This document shows, piece after piece, positions 41,576 to 49,644 of a stretch of DNA of 64,000 bases. This DNA comes from PALSA-1006 sp041660815 (GTDB taxonomy: Bacteria; Pseudomonadota; Gammaproteobacteria; Burkholderiales; Gallionellaceae). Location of the stretch: assembly GCA_041660815.1 (NCBI GenBank), contig JBAZVN010000015.1, positions 1 through 64,000 of the forward strand. Direction: 5' to 3'. A program made the translations under genes and the position numbers. Under the pieces are notes generated by a model, which did not search any database, was not told the DNA's origin, and saw nothing but the letters and a program-made list of their open reading frames with translations. The first letter of the stretch is position 1, and every line of letters begins with the position of its first letter.

Positions 41576-44500
41576 ATGTCTGATAAAAGTGATTTCAGAG
41601 CGGATTTAACGGGGCGTGTGATCGAGGCGTTAGAAGCAGGTACCGCGCCTTGGCAAAAGTCGTGGAATGGTGGTGCCGGTGGTTTCTTTCCGGTGAATCC
41701 CGTGACGGGGAAAGCCTATCGTGGCGGGAATGCGTTTGCGTTGATGGCGGCTGGATACGACGATCCACGCTGGTGTACGTTCAATCAGGCGTCTCAAAAC
41801 GAATGGAAAATCAAAAAGGGCGAAAAAGCGACTTGGGTTGAGTATTGGAAGTGGTCTGAGTCGGTTGAGCAGCTGGATAAAGCGACGGGTGAAGTCGTAA
41901 AGGAAGATGTATCACTGGAGTCGCCGCGTGTTTTCTATGCGAAGGTCTTTAATTTATCGCAGATGGAAAATGTGCCTGAGCTAGTGCGTCAACAGCCTGC
42001 TTGGGATGGTCATGCATTGGCTGATCGGATGCTGGAAGGATCTGGAGCGCAGATTATTCACGATCAGGCTGACCGTGCGTTTTATTCGGTCACGCTGGAT
42101 GAAATTCACTTGCCGGCAAGAGCCGCTTTTTCTGATATAGGAAATTTCTATTCGACCGCTTTACATGAGCTTGGGCATTGGACAGGGCATTCGTCACGGT
42201 TAAATCGTGAGTTCGGAACGTCGCGAGGCAGTGATCTGTACGCGAAGGAAGAGTTGCGGGCAGAGTTGGCCAGTTTGTTCTTGGCGGATAGATTGGGCAT
42301 TCCGTTTGAGATTGGTAATCATGCGGCTTATGTCGGTTTGTGGATCGGGACGCTAAAGAGCGATAAAAATGAGATATTTCGAGCTGCAAAGGATGCTGAG
42401 GGGATTGTTGAGTATGTGATGGGGTTGGCAAGGGAGCATGGGGTAGAACTTGAGCCTGCTGTTGAAATCACGGCACCTGCGTCAGTGATAGAAAAGCCAA
42501 AAGCCGAAAAGGTTGGTCGTACCTATTTGAATGTGCCGTTTGCCGAACGTGGTGAGGCAAAGTCGTTAGGCGCACGTTGGGATGGTGTGAAGGGCTTGTG
42601 GTATGTGTCGGCAGGAAAAGATCTGCAGGCGTTCAAGCAGTGGGATCGTCCACGAGGAACGAAAGAAGCGATTGATGAATTTGCGGGTGTAGCTCGCGAT
42701 GCCGGGTTGATTATTTTGGGGATGCCGATTCTCGATGGGAAGTGGCATTACGTTCAGGTCAAAGGTGATCGTGACAAGGAAAAGAGTGGCTCGTATAAAG
42801 GCGAGTTGGGGGATCGTCCAAACGGATATGTAAATAATTTCAAGAACACCGATATGTCGGTGGGTTGGAAATTTGACGGCGGCGGTGTCGATAAAGTGGC
42901 GGCAGCGAATACGAATGAGGCATTCAAGCTGGCTCAAGAGAAACGTGACCAGGAGGATATGGCCGAGAAACTGAGGGTCGCCGGGATGTTGGAAAAGCGG
43001 TTGGCGAAGTTACCAGCGGCAAATGCGAATCACGGGTATCTAGTTGCTAAAGGCGTTGGCGCGTATGGTTTGCTGAGTCAAGGTGACGATCTGGTGATGC
43101 CTTTGCGGGACGTTGATGGCAAGGTATGGTCGCAACAGTCGATCAAAAGCGATGGATCTAAGCTGAATTTGAAAGGTGGACGGAAGACGGGTTCTTTTCA
43201 TCTGATCGGTGATGAAAAATCGGTTGCGAATGGTGTGATTGCGGTCGTTGAGGGTTATGCGACTGGTGCAAGTGTATTTGAGTCTACGCGCTGGCCGGTG
43301 GCGGTGGCGGTTGATTCAGGGAATCTGGTGGTGGTTGCGAAGGCTTTGCGTGAACGGTATCCCGATGCGCAGATGGTTATCTGTGGTGATGATGATCGTT
43401 TTAAGCGTTGTACTGTTACCTGGACGAAGGAAGGTGAGTACATCAAGGGTCATGAGGTGCCGAATGCCGGGCGTGAGAAGGCGCTGGAGGCAGCTACAGC
43501 GGTTGGTGGTAGGGCTGTGTTCCCAGAGTTTTTTGAAGGTGATTGGAAGGGGACGGATTTCAATGACATTCATGCGGGCGGGTTGAGCGCGCAGGTGTTG
43601 TGGCCAATTGTCAAAGAGCTTCAGGCGGAAAAGCAGCAGTGCGTAAACGCTTTGCATTCGAGCGAAACGGAACAGGAGAGTGAAATGAGTGGGTTTAACA
43701 GGAACGACAAGGTGGCAGATCATTACGATAGTAATGAGGACTTCGCAGACAAACTGAACATGCTGATTCAAGATTTTGAGTACCCAAACTGGTCATATAA
43801 GACGATTGGCGATGTGTTGAATACGGTTGGTGCACAGCATGTAAAGGCGATTGAAAATGCTTTAAATGGTATTGAGGTTTACTACACTGTCAGCGCATCG
43901 CATTTACCGATGGGCAGTGAACGGAATTTCGATAATGCAGTTGATGCCGCCAAGTATTTCAGTTCCATCGAGGCGGATCTGTTTCCTTTAGCAGTAAGAT
44001 CAACAAAAAATGGTGATCGCACTTTTGCCTGTCACGTTGCAACCATAGCAAGCATGACAAAAGATGGGATCAAGAATACCTGGAAATATGCGTCCAGTAA
44101 CGATGCCGAATTTAAGCAGGTATATGATTGCCTACAGCACGCTCCACATGAAATAACCTCGTCTGAGTTTGCTGCGGTCGCTACCGTCGTCAAGCTGGAA
44201 AATCATGGTCGGCAGTGGGAGGTGTTTTTTGGGGATAAATGTCGTGGATTTTCTGATGCTCCTACAGAAAGAGAGGCTGTTTTAAATTTTCATAGGGCGC
44301 AGGTCAATAATGCCATTTACTTGAACTCTATGGATGCATCTGCTGCTGGATTGCCAAAATCATCAATGCCTCCTGATAAGGTGCTGGCTGAGTATCCTGA
44401 ATTACGGGATAAGTTCGGGCTGGATGGCAAGGTACATAGACAGACATCGGTTCTTCAAGCCGCTGATGACCTTATCAAAAGTCTTGATACCTTGGAGGGT

Positions 44501-44803
44501 GATGATTTACGGAACGCCCTCGGCTCTAATCTGGCCCATGACTTTGCAGTATCTGCCAATCAGCAGCAAGATTTGGAAATCAAGGAACCCAATACTGAGC
44601 GTGGCCGGTATCGTGGGGTGGTCGTTGATGACCTAGGAACGAAGGTAACGCAACATCAAGGCAAGGGGACTGCGGTGGCTCATGAGAAGGGCAGGCTGGT
44701 TGGTGATGTCCATGTGGGGCAGAAGGTTGAGATCGGTTACAAGGAGGGCAAGGGCGTGGTGCGGTCGTTGGAAAAGGACATGGAACATACACAGGCACGT
44801 TGA
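41576..44803 (+). CDS. ArdC antirestriction/metallopeptidase-Toprim polyvalent protein with KfrB-like tail
   Basis: From ATG 41576 the product is 1075 residues. An ArdC N-terminal ssDNA-binding domain (about 10-130, ALEAGTAPWQKSW and GKAYRGGNAFALM) leads a zinc metallopeptidase-like domain with HELGHWTGH near 199-207. A DUF5710-type module follows (about 315-355, YLNVPFAERGEAKSLGARWD). Next come a primase-like region and a Toprim domain with VVEGYATGAS near 556 and the acidic DD pair near 604. The last 65 residues are KfrB-like, nearly the same as the end of HipA at 46661. It resembles plasmid TraC/ArdC proteins sent into recipients with the DNA. Confidence 0.85.
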   Translation: MSDKSDFRADLTGRVIEALEAGTAPWQKSWNGGAGGFFPVNPVTGKAYRGGNAFALMAAGYDDPRWCTFNQASQNEWKIKKGEKATWVEYWKWSESVEQLDKATGEVVKEDVSLESPRVFYAKVFNLSQMENVPELVRQQPAWDGHALADRMLEGSGAQIIHDQADRAFYSVTLDEIHLPARAAFSDIGNFYSTALHELGHWTGHSSRLNREFGTSRGSDLYAKEELRAELASLFLADRLGIPFEIGNHAAYVGLWIGTLKSDKNEIFRAAKDAEGIVEYVMGLAREHGVELEPAVEITAPASVIEKPKAEKVGRTYLNVPFAERGEAKSLGARWDGVKGLWYVSAGKDLQAFKQWDRPRGTKEAIDEFAGVARDAGLIILGMPILDGKWHYVQVKGDRDKEKSGSYKGELGDRPNGYVNNFKNTDMSVGWKFDGGGVDKVAAANTNEAFKLAQEKRDQEDMAEKLRVAGMLEKRLAKLPAANANHGYLVAKGVGAYGLLSQGDDLVMPLRDVDGKVWSQQSIKSDGSKLNLKGGRKTGSFHLIGDEKSVANGVIAVVEGYATGASVFESTRWPVAVAVDSGNLVVVAKALRERYPDAQMVICGDDDRFKRCTVTWTKEGEYIKGHEVPNAGREKALEAATAVGGRAVFPEFFEGDWKGTDFNDIHAGGLSAQVLWPIVKELQAEKQQCVNALHSSETEQESEMSGFNRNDKVADHYDSNEDFADKLNMLIQDFEYPNWSYKTIGDVLNTVGAQHVKAIENALNGIEVYYTVSASHLPMGSERNFDNAVDAAKYFSSIEADLFPLAVRSTKNGDRTFACHVATIASMTKDGIKNTWKYASSNDAEFKQVYDCLQHAPHEITSSEFAAVATVVKLENHGRQWEVFFGDKCRGFSDAPTEREAVLNFHRAQVNNAIYLNSMDASAAGLPKSSMPPDKVLAEYPELRDKFGLDGKVHRQTSVLQAADDLIKSLDTLEGDDLRNALGSNLAHDFAVSANQQQDLEIKEPNTERGRYRGVVVDDLGTKVTQHQGKGTAVAHEKGRLVGDVHVGQKVEIGYKEGKGVVRSLEKDMEHTQAR
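44590..44803 (+). repeat. Direct repeat, copy 1 (KfrB-like coding)
   Basis: The last 214 bases of the ArdC-Toprim gene closely match 46441-46661, the end of hipA, in the same orientation. Protein identity over the shared 65 residues is high by eye. The pair brackets hipBA. Confidence 0.7.
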
Positions 44804-44831
44804 TAACAATCTTTTGGCAATGTGTGATATA

Positions 44832-44862
44832 TTAAACATTATCATAACTAATATTTGTTTAA
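44832..44862. promoter_or_regulatory. Inverted repeat upstream of hipB
   Basis: TTAAACA (44832-44838) and TGTTTAA (44856-44862) are separated by 17 AT-rich bases and end 9 bases before the HTH gene's start. This is where HipB-type antitoxins bind to repress their own operon. Confidence 0.55.
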
Positions 44863-44871
44863 GTAAATACA

Positions 44872-45201
44872 ATGTCAAAAGAAAACAGGAAGAAAAGAAT
44901 TTGTTTTGACGAATTGCCTATTGATGTTCAGACTTCATTAGTTAATTTTGGTAAAAAAATTACTATTGCTCGACGTTCTCGCTTGTTGACTCAAGCAGAA
45001 TTGGCGGCACGTATTGATGTTGGATTGAATACGATGATTTCTATTGAGCAAGGATCGCCATCAGTCCAATTTGGTAGTTATGTGATGGCGTTGTGGTGTT
45101 TAAACTTGCTTGATGAATTCGAACGTGTAGCACGTCCAGAGGACGATCCTATTACTGTGCAGATTGGAATTAAAAAGATCGGGAAGGTTGTGCAAAAATG
45201 A
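44872..45201 (+). CDS. hipB: HipB-like XRE antitoxin
   Basis: The 109-residue protein has a Cro/CI-type HTH (about 35-75, LLTQAELAARIDVGLNTMISIEQG) and a C-terminal extension (about 76-109) that may reach HipA. It overlaps hipA by 4 bases (ATGA), the standard antitoxin-toxin arrangement. The A/T-rich start region differs from the neighbouring genes, suggesting that the pair was acquired. Confidence 0.85.
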   Translation: MSKENRKKRICFDELPIDVQTSLVNFGKKITIARRSRLLTQAELAARIDVGLNTMISIEQGSPSVQFGSYVMALWCLNLLDEFERVARPEDDPITVQIGIKKIGKVVQK

Positions 45202-46661
45202 AGAAAATTGCTCCTGTATATTGTTGGCTGTCTGGTGATGTTGCGCCTGTCCTCGCTGGTGAATTTGAGTGGGACGGTGGGCAAGGAAAATTTACCTATG
45301 ATGATTCATTTTTAACGAATGGCAAGGCTGTACCACTCGACCCTGTATCGCTACCGCTTAGACGTTCAAAAAATATAGAGCAATCCTTCAAAGGCATTTT
45401 TGGTGTTTTTTCCGATTCAAGTGCCGATGCTTGGGGTAAGCGAGTGCTTGAGGCCACCTATGGTGAACTGGACGAGTTTGATGTTCTGGAAAAGTCGTTA
45501 GATGACGGTGTCGGCGCGATTGCAATAGGTAACCCTGATGCCAAAAAATCGACTATTTATAGCCTTGATGACATTGTTGTAGCTGCTAATAAAATCAAAG
45601 CTTATCAGACCGACGATATTCCTACAGAGTTGTTGGCAAAACTTGCCCCAACGACCAGTATTGGCGGCATGAAGCCTAAAATCAACATCGAATATAAAGG
45701 CCAGATGTGGCTTGCAAAATTTATTGAGCGTGGTGATTCACCCTATTTACCTCATGCAGAATCGGCCATGCTGAAACTGGGAAAAGACTGTGGAATTCAT
45801 ACCTGCCAGAGCGAAGTAGCACTTGTAACTGATGATTGTTACGCAATTCTGGTGAAAAGATTTGATCGTGAAAAGGTTGATGATGGTTTCACTCGTCGAG
45901 GTTTTGCAAGCGCGCATACTATGTTACGTGTTAGTCCGTTGTCTGGACTGAAAGAAAAATCGTATATTCGTCTTGCGGAGGAAATGAAAAGATGGGTTAA
46001 CTCCGCTGAATTAATAGACGAAAAGCGTGAATTATGGAGGCGTGTCGTATTTAATGCCTTGGTCGGGAATACTGACGATCATTCAAAAAATCATGGTTTA
46101 TTGCAAGATGGTCGGAATTGGAAATTATCTCCAGCGTTCGACATCGTGCCATTTCAACATAAACGTGGTCATTTGGCCCTGTCGATGGCTTTTGCACAAG
46201 TAGACGGAAAAATGAGCGCTGTTGTTTCGCAGGAATCCCTGTTAGTGAACTCAAACAAATTTGGGTATCAGAAAGAAGAGGCCGAAAAAATTCTTGATGA
46301 TATGGCAAACATAGTTAAATTTGGATGGCGTGATCGGATGAGCAAGGAAGGTATGCCCCCTGCCGTCATTGATTCATTTGCCAATTCCTTTTCTTTCGCT
46401 AATGAAATTGGCATAAACCATACTCAAGATTTGATCGTTAATGAGGCCGATGTTGAACGGGGACGTTATCGTGGCGAAGTGATTGATGACAGCGGTGTAA
46501 AAGTGACGCAGCACCAAGGTAAAGGAACTGCGGTCGCTCATGAGAAAAACAGGTTGCTGAATGATGTCCAGGTTGGCCAGAAGGTCGAAATCGGCTACAA
46601 GGATGGCAAGGGTACGGTGAAATCGCTGGAGAATGGTAAGGATGTTGGACAGGAGCGTTGA
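45198..46661 (+). CDS. hipA: HipA-family Ser/Thr kinase toxin with KfrB-like C-terminal domain
   Basis: HipA kinases phosphorylate a translation factor (GltX in E. coli) and stop growth. The 487-residue product shows the N-subdomain-1 region, the Gly-rich SIGGMKPK loop (about 153), the catalytic NTDDHSKNHG (about 289) and the metal-binding AFDIVP (about 312), so the kinase looks intact. The HipA fold ends near residue 410; then an added KfrB-like domain (about 420-482) appears, nearly the same as that of the ArdC-Toprim protein. I know of no HipA with this tail. Partnered with the HTH gene before it. Confidence 0.87.
   Translation: MKKIAPVYCWLSGDVAPVLAGEFEWDGGQGKFTYDDSFLTNGKAVPLDPVSLPLRRSKNIEQSFKGIFGVFSDSSADAWGKRVLEATYGELDEFDVLEKSLDDGVGAIAIGNPDAKKSTIYSLDDIVVAANKIKAYQTDDIPTELLAKLAPTTSIGGMKPKINIEYKGQMWLAKFIERGDSPYLPHAESAMLKLGKDCGIHTCQSEVALVTDDCYAILVKRFDREKVDDGFTRRGFASAHTMLRVSPLSGLKEKSYIRLAEEMKRWVNSAELIDEKRELWRRVVFNALVGNTDDHSKNHGLLQDGRNWKLSPAFDIVPFQHKRGHLALSMAFAQVDGKMSAVVSQESLLVNSNKFGYQKEEAEKILDDMANIVKFGWRDRMSKEGMPPAVIDSFANSFSFANEIGINHTQDLIVNEADVERGRYRGEVIDDSGVKVTQHQGKGTAVAHEKNRLLNDVQVGQKVEIGYKDGKGTVKSLENGKDVGQER
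46441..46661 (+). repeat. Direct repeat, copy 2 (KfrB-like coding)
   Basis: Matches 44590-44803. Recombination between the copies would delete hipBA and leave an intact ArdC-Toprim-KfrB gene. Confidence 0.7.
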
Positions 46662-46689
46662 CTTGGCCGGTTCAGATTTTATCGGCGAA

Positions 46690-46729
46690 TTGACTAATTC
46701 GGTATATGTGCCGATAATTGTACAATTAT
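46690..46729 (+). promoter_or_regulatory. Promoter with overlapping palindromic operator
   Basis: TTGACT (46690-46695), 17 bases and GATAAT (46713-46718) form a promoter reading to the gene at 46750. A perfect 16-base palindrome ATAATTGTACAATTAT (46714-46729) overlaps the -10, so a bound repressor would block it. Confidence 0.65.
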
Positions 46730-46749
46730 AAATAGATTGTTATAAGGCG

Positions 46750-46959
46750 ATGAATAAAGAGACGATAGATATGCTGTTCTGGTGGACGGGCTTTCTGGTT
46801 TGGATCGCTTGGTTCGGTGTTTTGATTTTCTATCTGATCGCCAATTACAACACAAACAAGTTACACCGGAAGTACAAGCAATCTTTAGTCATGGATTGTG
46901 GATGCTTTAGAAAATGCTCATGTGTTGTCAGTGTTGTCGCTGATAACCAGACGGTTTAA
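46750..46959 (+). CDS. Small membrane protein
   Basis: 69 residues with one long hydrophobic helix (about 9-33, LFWWTGFLVWIAWFGVLIFYLI), a basic segment, and a Cys-rich tail (DCGCFRKCSC). The family is unknown. It begins 32 bases after the -10 and has ATAAGGCG as a ribosome-binding site. The four clustered cysteines could bind metal or be modified. Confidence 0.6.
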   Translation: MNKETIDMLFWWTGFLVWIAWFGVLIFYLIANYNTNKLHRKYKQSLVMDCGCFRKCSCVVSVVADNQTV

Positions 46960-46986
46960 ATCACATTTATTTCTGAAAGGCTAAGG

Positions 46987-47316
46987 ATGATGGAACATTT
47001 GCAAGAAAGACAAGTAACGGTGGTATTGATTGAGCCAAAGGCCATTCTGGCGAGTTATGACATTCTGCTGAATGAGGACGATTTTTTCATTTCAGTGAAT
47101 GGGGTCGTTAAACCATCCGATTGTTCAGGGTTCTCGGTTGATGAAAATGAGTGTCTCGTTTTCCATCAAGATCAGGGTGATGTCGTTTCGTATCCGGTAC
47201 CGGATACGTTTAAGGAATTGATCGCCTCGTCGAAAAAGATCCTGTTTGTCCGGTTTGAAGAGGGTGATGTTGAGGATGCATGTGAATTAACCAAGGAGAT
47301 TTGCTATGCCAGTTGA
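46987..47316 (+). CDS. Acidic protein of unknown function
   Basis: A 109-residue soluble acidic protein with alternating beta strands and loops and no signal or membrane segment. GAAAGG lies 8 bases before the start. It overlaps the next gene by 11 bases. I do not recognise it; the position in front of two KfrB-tailed proteins suggests one operon. Confidence 0.6.
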   Translation: MMEHLQERQVTVVLIEPKAILASYDILLNEDDFFISVNGVVKPSDCSGFSVDENECLVFHQDQGDVVSYPVPDTFKELIASSKKILFVRFEEGDVEDACELTKEICYAS

Positions 47317-48325
47317 ATCAAGTTTGATGGATCGGATTCGTAATGTCGTTAGTTCGCCTAATTTGAAGGTTGTACCTATCGGTGAAGTCGATGATGTGAA
47401 TCGCGGTATTTTGCGTGTACGTGATTTCGGTAAGTTGCAAGATGTCGTGAAGATGACGTTTGCGGCTGCGGTCGTAGCTGCGGCAATGGCAATGCCTAAC
47501 GTTTCGCACGCGCAAGGCGTCGGGTATGACGCCGGTGTGTACGGGCAGGGTCAAGGGCAAGTGATGCAGGCGGGTACTGCTATGCGCATGGAGGTGGTTG
47601 CCGTGCGGCCTGTGAATATTGAGGTTGCGGCCCCGGCGCAGAGAAATAATTCAGGAATGGGATATGCGGTAACTGCGGCGGCTGGTGGTGTGGGTGCTGT
47701 GATCGGAAATAATATCGGCGGCAATAATCAAAGCAGTCGGCAACTCGGCGCGATTCTAGGCGGCTTGATCGGCGCGATTGGTGGCAACATGGCCAGCAAT
47801 GCGATGAATGCACCGGAAGAAGCAAAACAGATTCCTGGTACTGAAATTACGCTGCTCAATCCGGTCAACAATCAGTTGTCGGTCATTACCCAAGCTGGCA
47901 CACAACGCTTTGCAGAAGGTGATCGTGTGTTGGTATCAAGCGTGGGCGGAAACACGCGTGTGGTGTTGGATCGCAGCCAGGTGCAATCACAGAATATGGA
48001 GTCGCGCACAAATTCGGCCATTGATCCCTATGATGATATTGTGAATAAGGCAACTGAAAACCTGAATGGCAAGGGTGTCATGGGTGTTATCCGGGACGCG
48101 AACAAGGAAAGCGGTTCCTATATAGGAACTGTGGTCACTAAAAATGACAAGTACGCGGCCATTGATATTGGCAAAAATAACTTGGTTGTTGTACCCAGTG
48201 CCATTTCAAATGGACACTTAGAGCAGGGGCAAAGGGTGTCGCTGAAGTTCAATCACGGCGTAGCACAGGATGTCAGCCAGCAAAGCCAAGGACGTGGACG
48301 CGATCAGGGTTACGGTCGGGATTGA
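47306..48325 (+). CDS. Glycine-zipper envelope protein with KfrB-like tail
   Basis: AAGGAG fixes the start at 47306. A 49-residue charged N-terminal part precedes a hydrophobic stretch that ends in a signal-peptidase-like SHAQ (about 50-70), as in an extended signal sequence. A glycine zipper follows (about 112-160, GGVGAVIGNNIGG and AILGGLIGAIGG), typical of the 17-kDa surface-antigen/SlyB group. Then a beta segment and a KfrB-like domain (about 270-325) close to that of the next gene. If the signal works, the KfrB-like domain lies in the periplasm; otherwise this is a membrane-anchored cytoplasmic protein. Confidence 0.7.
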   Translation: MPVESSLMDRIRNVVSSPNLKVVPIGEVDDVNRGILRVRDFGKLQDVVKMTFAAAVVAAAMAMPNVSHAQGVGYDAGVYGQGQGQVMQAGTAMRMEVVAVRPVNIEVAAPAQRNNSGMGYAVTAAAGGVGAVIGNNIGGNNQSSRQLGAILGGLIGAIGGNMASNAMNAPEEAKQIPGTEITLLNPVNNQLSVITQAGTQRFAEGDRVLVSSVGGNTRVVLDRSQVQSQNMESRTNSAIDPYDDIVNKATENLNGKGVMGVIRDANKESGSYIGTVVTKNDKYAAIDIGKNNLVVVPSAISNGHLEQGQRVSLKFNHGVAQDVSQQSQGRGRDQGYGRD

Positions 48326-48345
48326 GGTTATTTCAAGGAGTTGAA

Positions 48346-49266
48346 ATGTTGAATGCAGATAACGGCTTGATTGCGGCTCTTGAGTCGAGAATCAGAGAAG
48401 ATTTCAAAAATAGATTTGATATTTCGGAAGTCACTCAAAACATGCGTGTTGGATACATCGAGCAAGGTATTTCTCCGGTCGAGGGTTTGGAAATTGATGC
48501 GTACCGGGCGATTGATGCGCGAAACATGATGTTTGGTGATGCAGTCAGTGTCGCTAAAGCAGCACAGATCAAGGATGTTTCTGGTGTAAATGAGCGCCTG
48601 CAGGCGATGCGTGAGATCAGTGTGAATGTTTTATCGCCGGAATTATCAAAAATGTGGGCTGAAGTTGATGCACTCGACTTCGGCAAGATATTTATATCGG
48701 CAGACCGAGCAGAAGACGCGGCGTTGTTAATTGCTGACAATATGAAAGGCAACCATGAATATGCTGAGGTAATGGATGAAAAGTCCTTGGCGGCTTCGAT
48801 AGCTGTAATCGAAAGGAAAAATCAGGACAGAATTCTGGCTAAAGAAATACGGAAGTCGGCGGAATTAAACGATTTGAATTCTGAGGCTGTGCTGCAAGCC
48901 GAGGCCGCTTTAAAAATTGTTGAACATTTGAAGACGGAGGTACGCGAGGCCGGGCTGGATATTGTTGTCGATCCGTATGATGACATTGTGGACAAAGCTG
49001 CTGAAAGTCTCGGTTCTAAAGGGATCATGGGGGTTGTACGTGATGCCAACAAGGAGAGTGGTTCTTATATTGGAAATGTGGTCGATAAAAATGAAAAGTT
49101 TGCGCTCATTGATATTGGCCGGAATCACCTCGTTGTTGTGCCGAGTACCATTTCTAATGGTGAACTGGAAAAAGGTAAAAGGGTGTCTTTGAAGTTCCAG
49201 AATGGAATTGCGCGTGATGTCAGCCAGGCACAGAGTCGGGTGCAAGAACAGGGTTTGGAAAGGTAA
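48346..49266 (+). CDS. Helical protein with KfrB-like tail, paralogue of the previous tail
   Basis: ATG 48346 (AAGGAG) gives 306 residues; the earlier start at 48322 overlaps the preceding stop region. Residues 1-205 are helical, acidic and unrecognised. From about 208 (VDPYDDIVDKAAESLGSKG) to the end it is a near copy of the last 90 residues of the upstream protein, including the KfrB-like domain. Partner and function unknown; no signal peptide, so it is probably cytoplasmic. Confidence 0.7.
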   Translation: MLNADNGLIAALESRIREDFKNRFDISEVTQNMRVGYIEQGISPVEGLEIDAYRAIDARNMMFGDAVSVAKAAQIKDVSGVNERLQAMREISVNVLSPELSKMWAEVDALDFGKIFISADRAEDAALLIADNMKGNHEYAEVMDEKSLAASIAVIERKNQDRILAKEIRKSAELNDLNSEAVLQAEAALKIVEHLKTEVREAGLDIVVDPYDDIVDKAAESLGSKGIMGVVRDANKESGSYIGNVVDKNEKFALIDIGRNHLVVVPSTISNGELEKGKRVSLKFQNGIARDVSQAQSRVQEQGLER

Positions 49267-49300
49267 GTCGGGTAAGTTAATTATTTTATAAGGTGATGAT

Positions 49301-49522
49301 ATGCATATTCAAGTAGGAACACATGTTGAGTTGACCGATCATTTACTGTTCGGAGGGAGTTCAAAAAAGATTAAAAATTTACAAGTTGTTGGTAGTTCAG
49401 TGGGTGTTCTGGTTTGTGTATCTGTACCGGAAATTAACGGTGTCGGGGAATTTGAAATTAGCGAGGAATATTTACGAAAGCGAATACAGGCTGGACGTGC
49501 TTGCATTCGCACAGTTCAGTAA
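49301..49522 (+). CDS. Small protein of unknown function
   Basis: 73 residues with a beta-rich, SH3-like or KOW-like look (IQVGTHVELTDHLLFGG ... VLVCVSVPEINGVGEFEISEEYL). AAGGTGAT precedes the start. It is closed by the terminator at 49557. Confidence 0.55.
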   Translation: MHIQVGTHVELTDHLLFGGSSKKIKNLQVVGSSVGVLVCVSVPEINGVGEFEISEEYLRKRIQAGRACIRTVQ

Positions 49523-49556
49523 CTCATTAAAAAGATGGATTGGTTATGGAAAAGAA

Positions 49557-49581
49557 CGTCGGGATGTTTCCGGCGTTTTTT
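49557..49581 (+). terminator. Rho-independent terminator
   Basis: A 6-bp stem CGTCGG/CCGGCG with a 7-base loop is followed by six T residues. Confidence 0.7.
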
Positions 49582-49583
49582 CA

Positions 49584-49612
49584 TTGGTTTAATGCTTTAT
49601 TTGTTGTACTAT
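49584..49612 (+). promoter_or_regulatory. Promoter of the coupling-protein gene
   Basis: TTGGTT (49584-49589), 17 bases and TACTAT (49607-49612) are followed by TGTGCAATAA. A similar GTGCAATAA follows the TATAAT at 23311. The coupling-protein start is 33 bases downstream. Confidence 0.55.
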
Positions 49613-49644
49613 TGTGCAATAAATTTATAAGGCAGGGTGATGTT

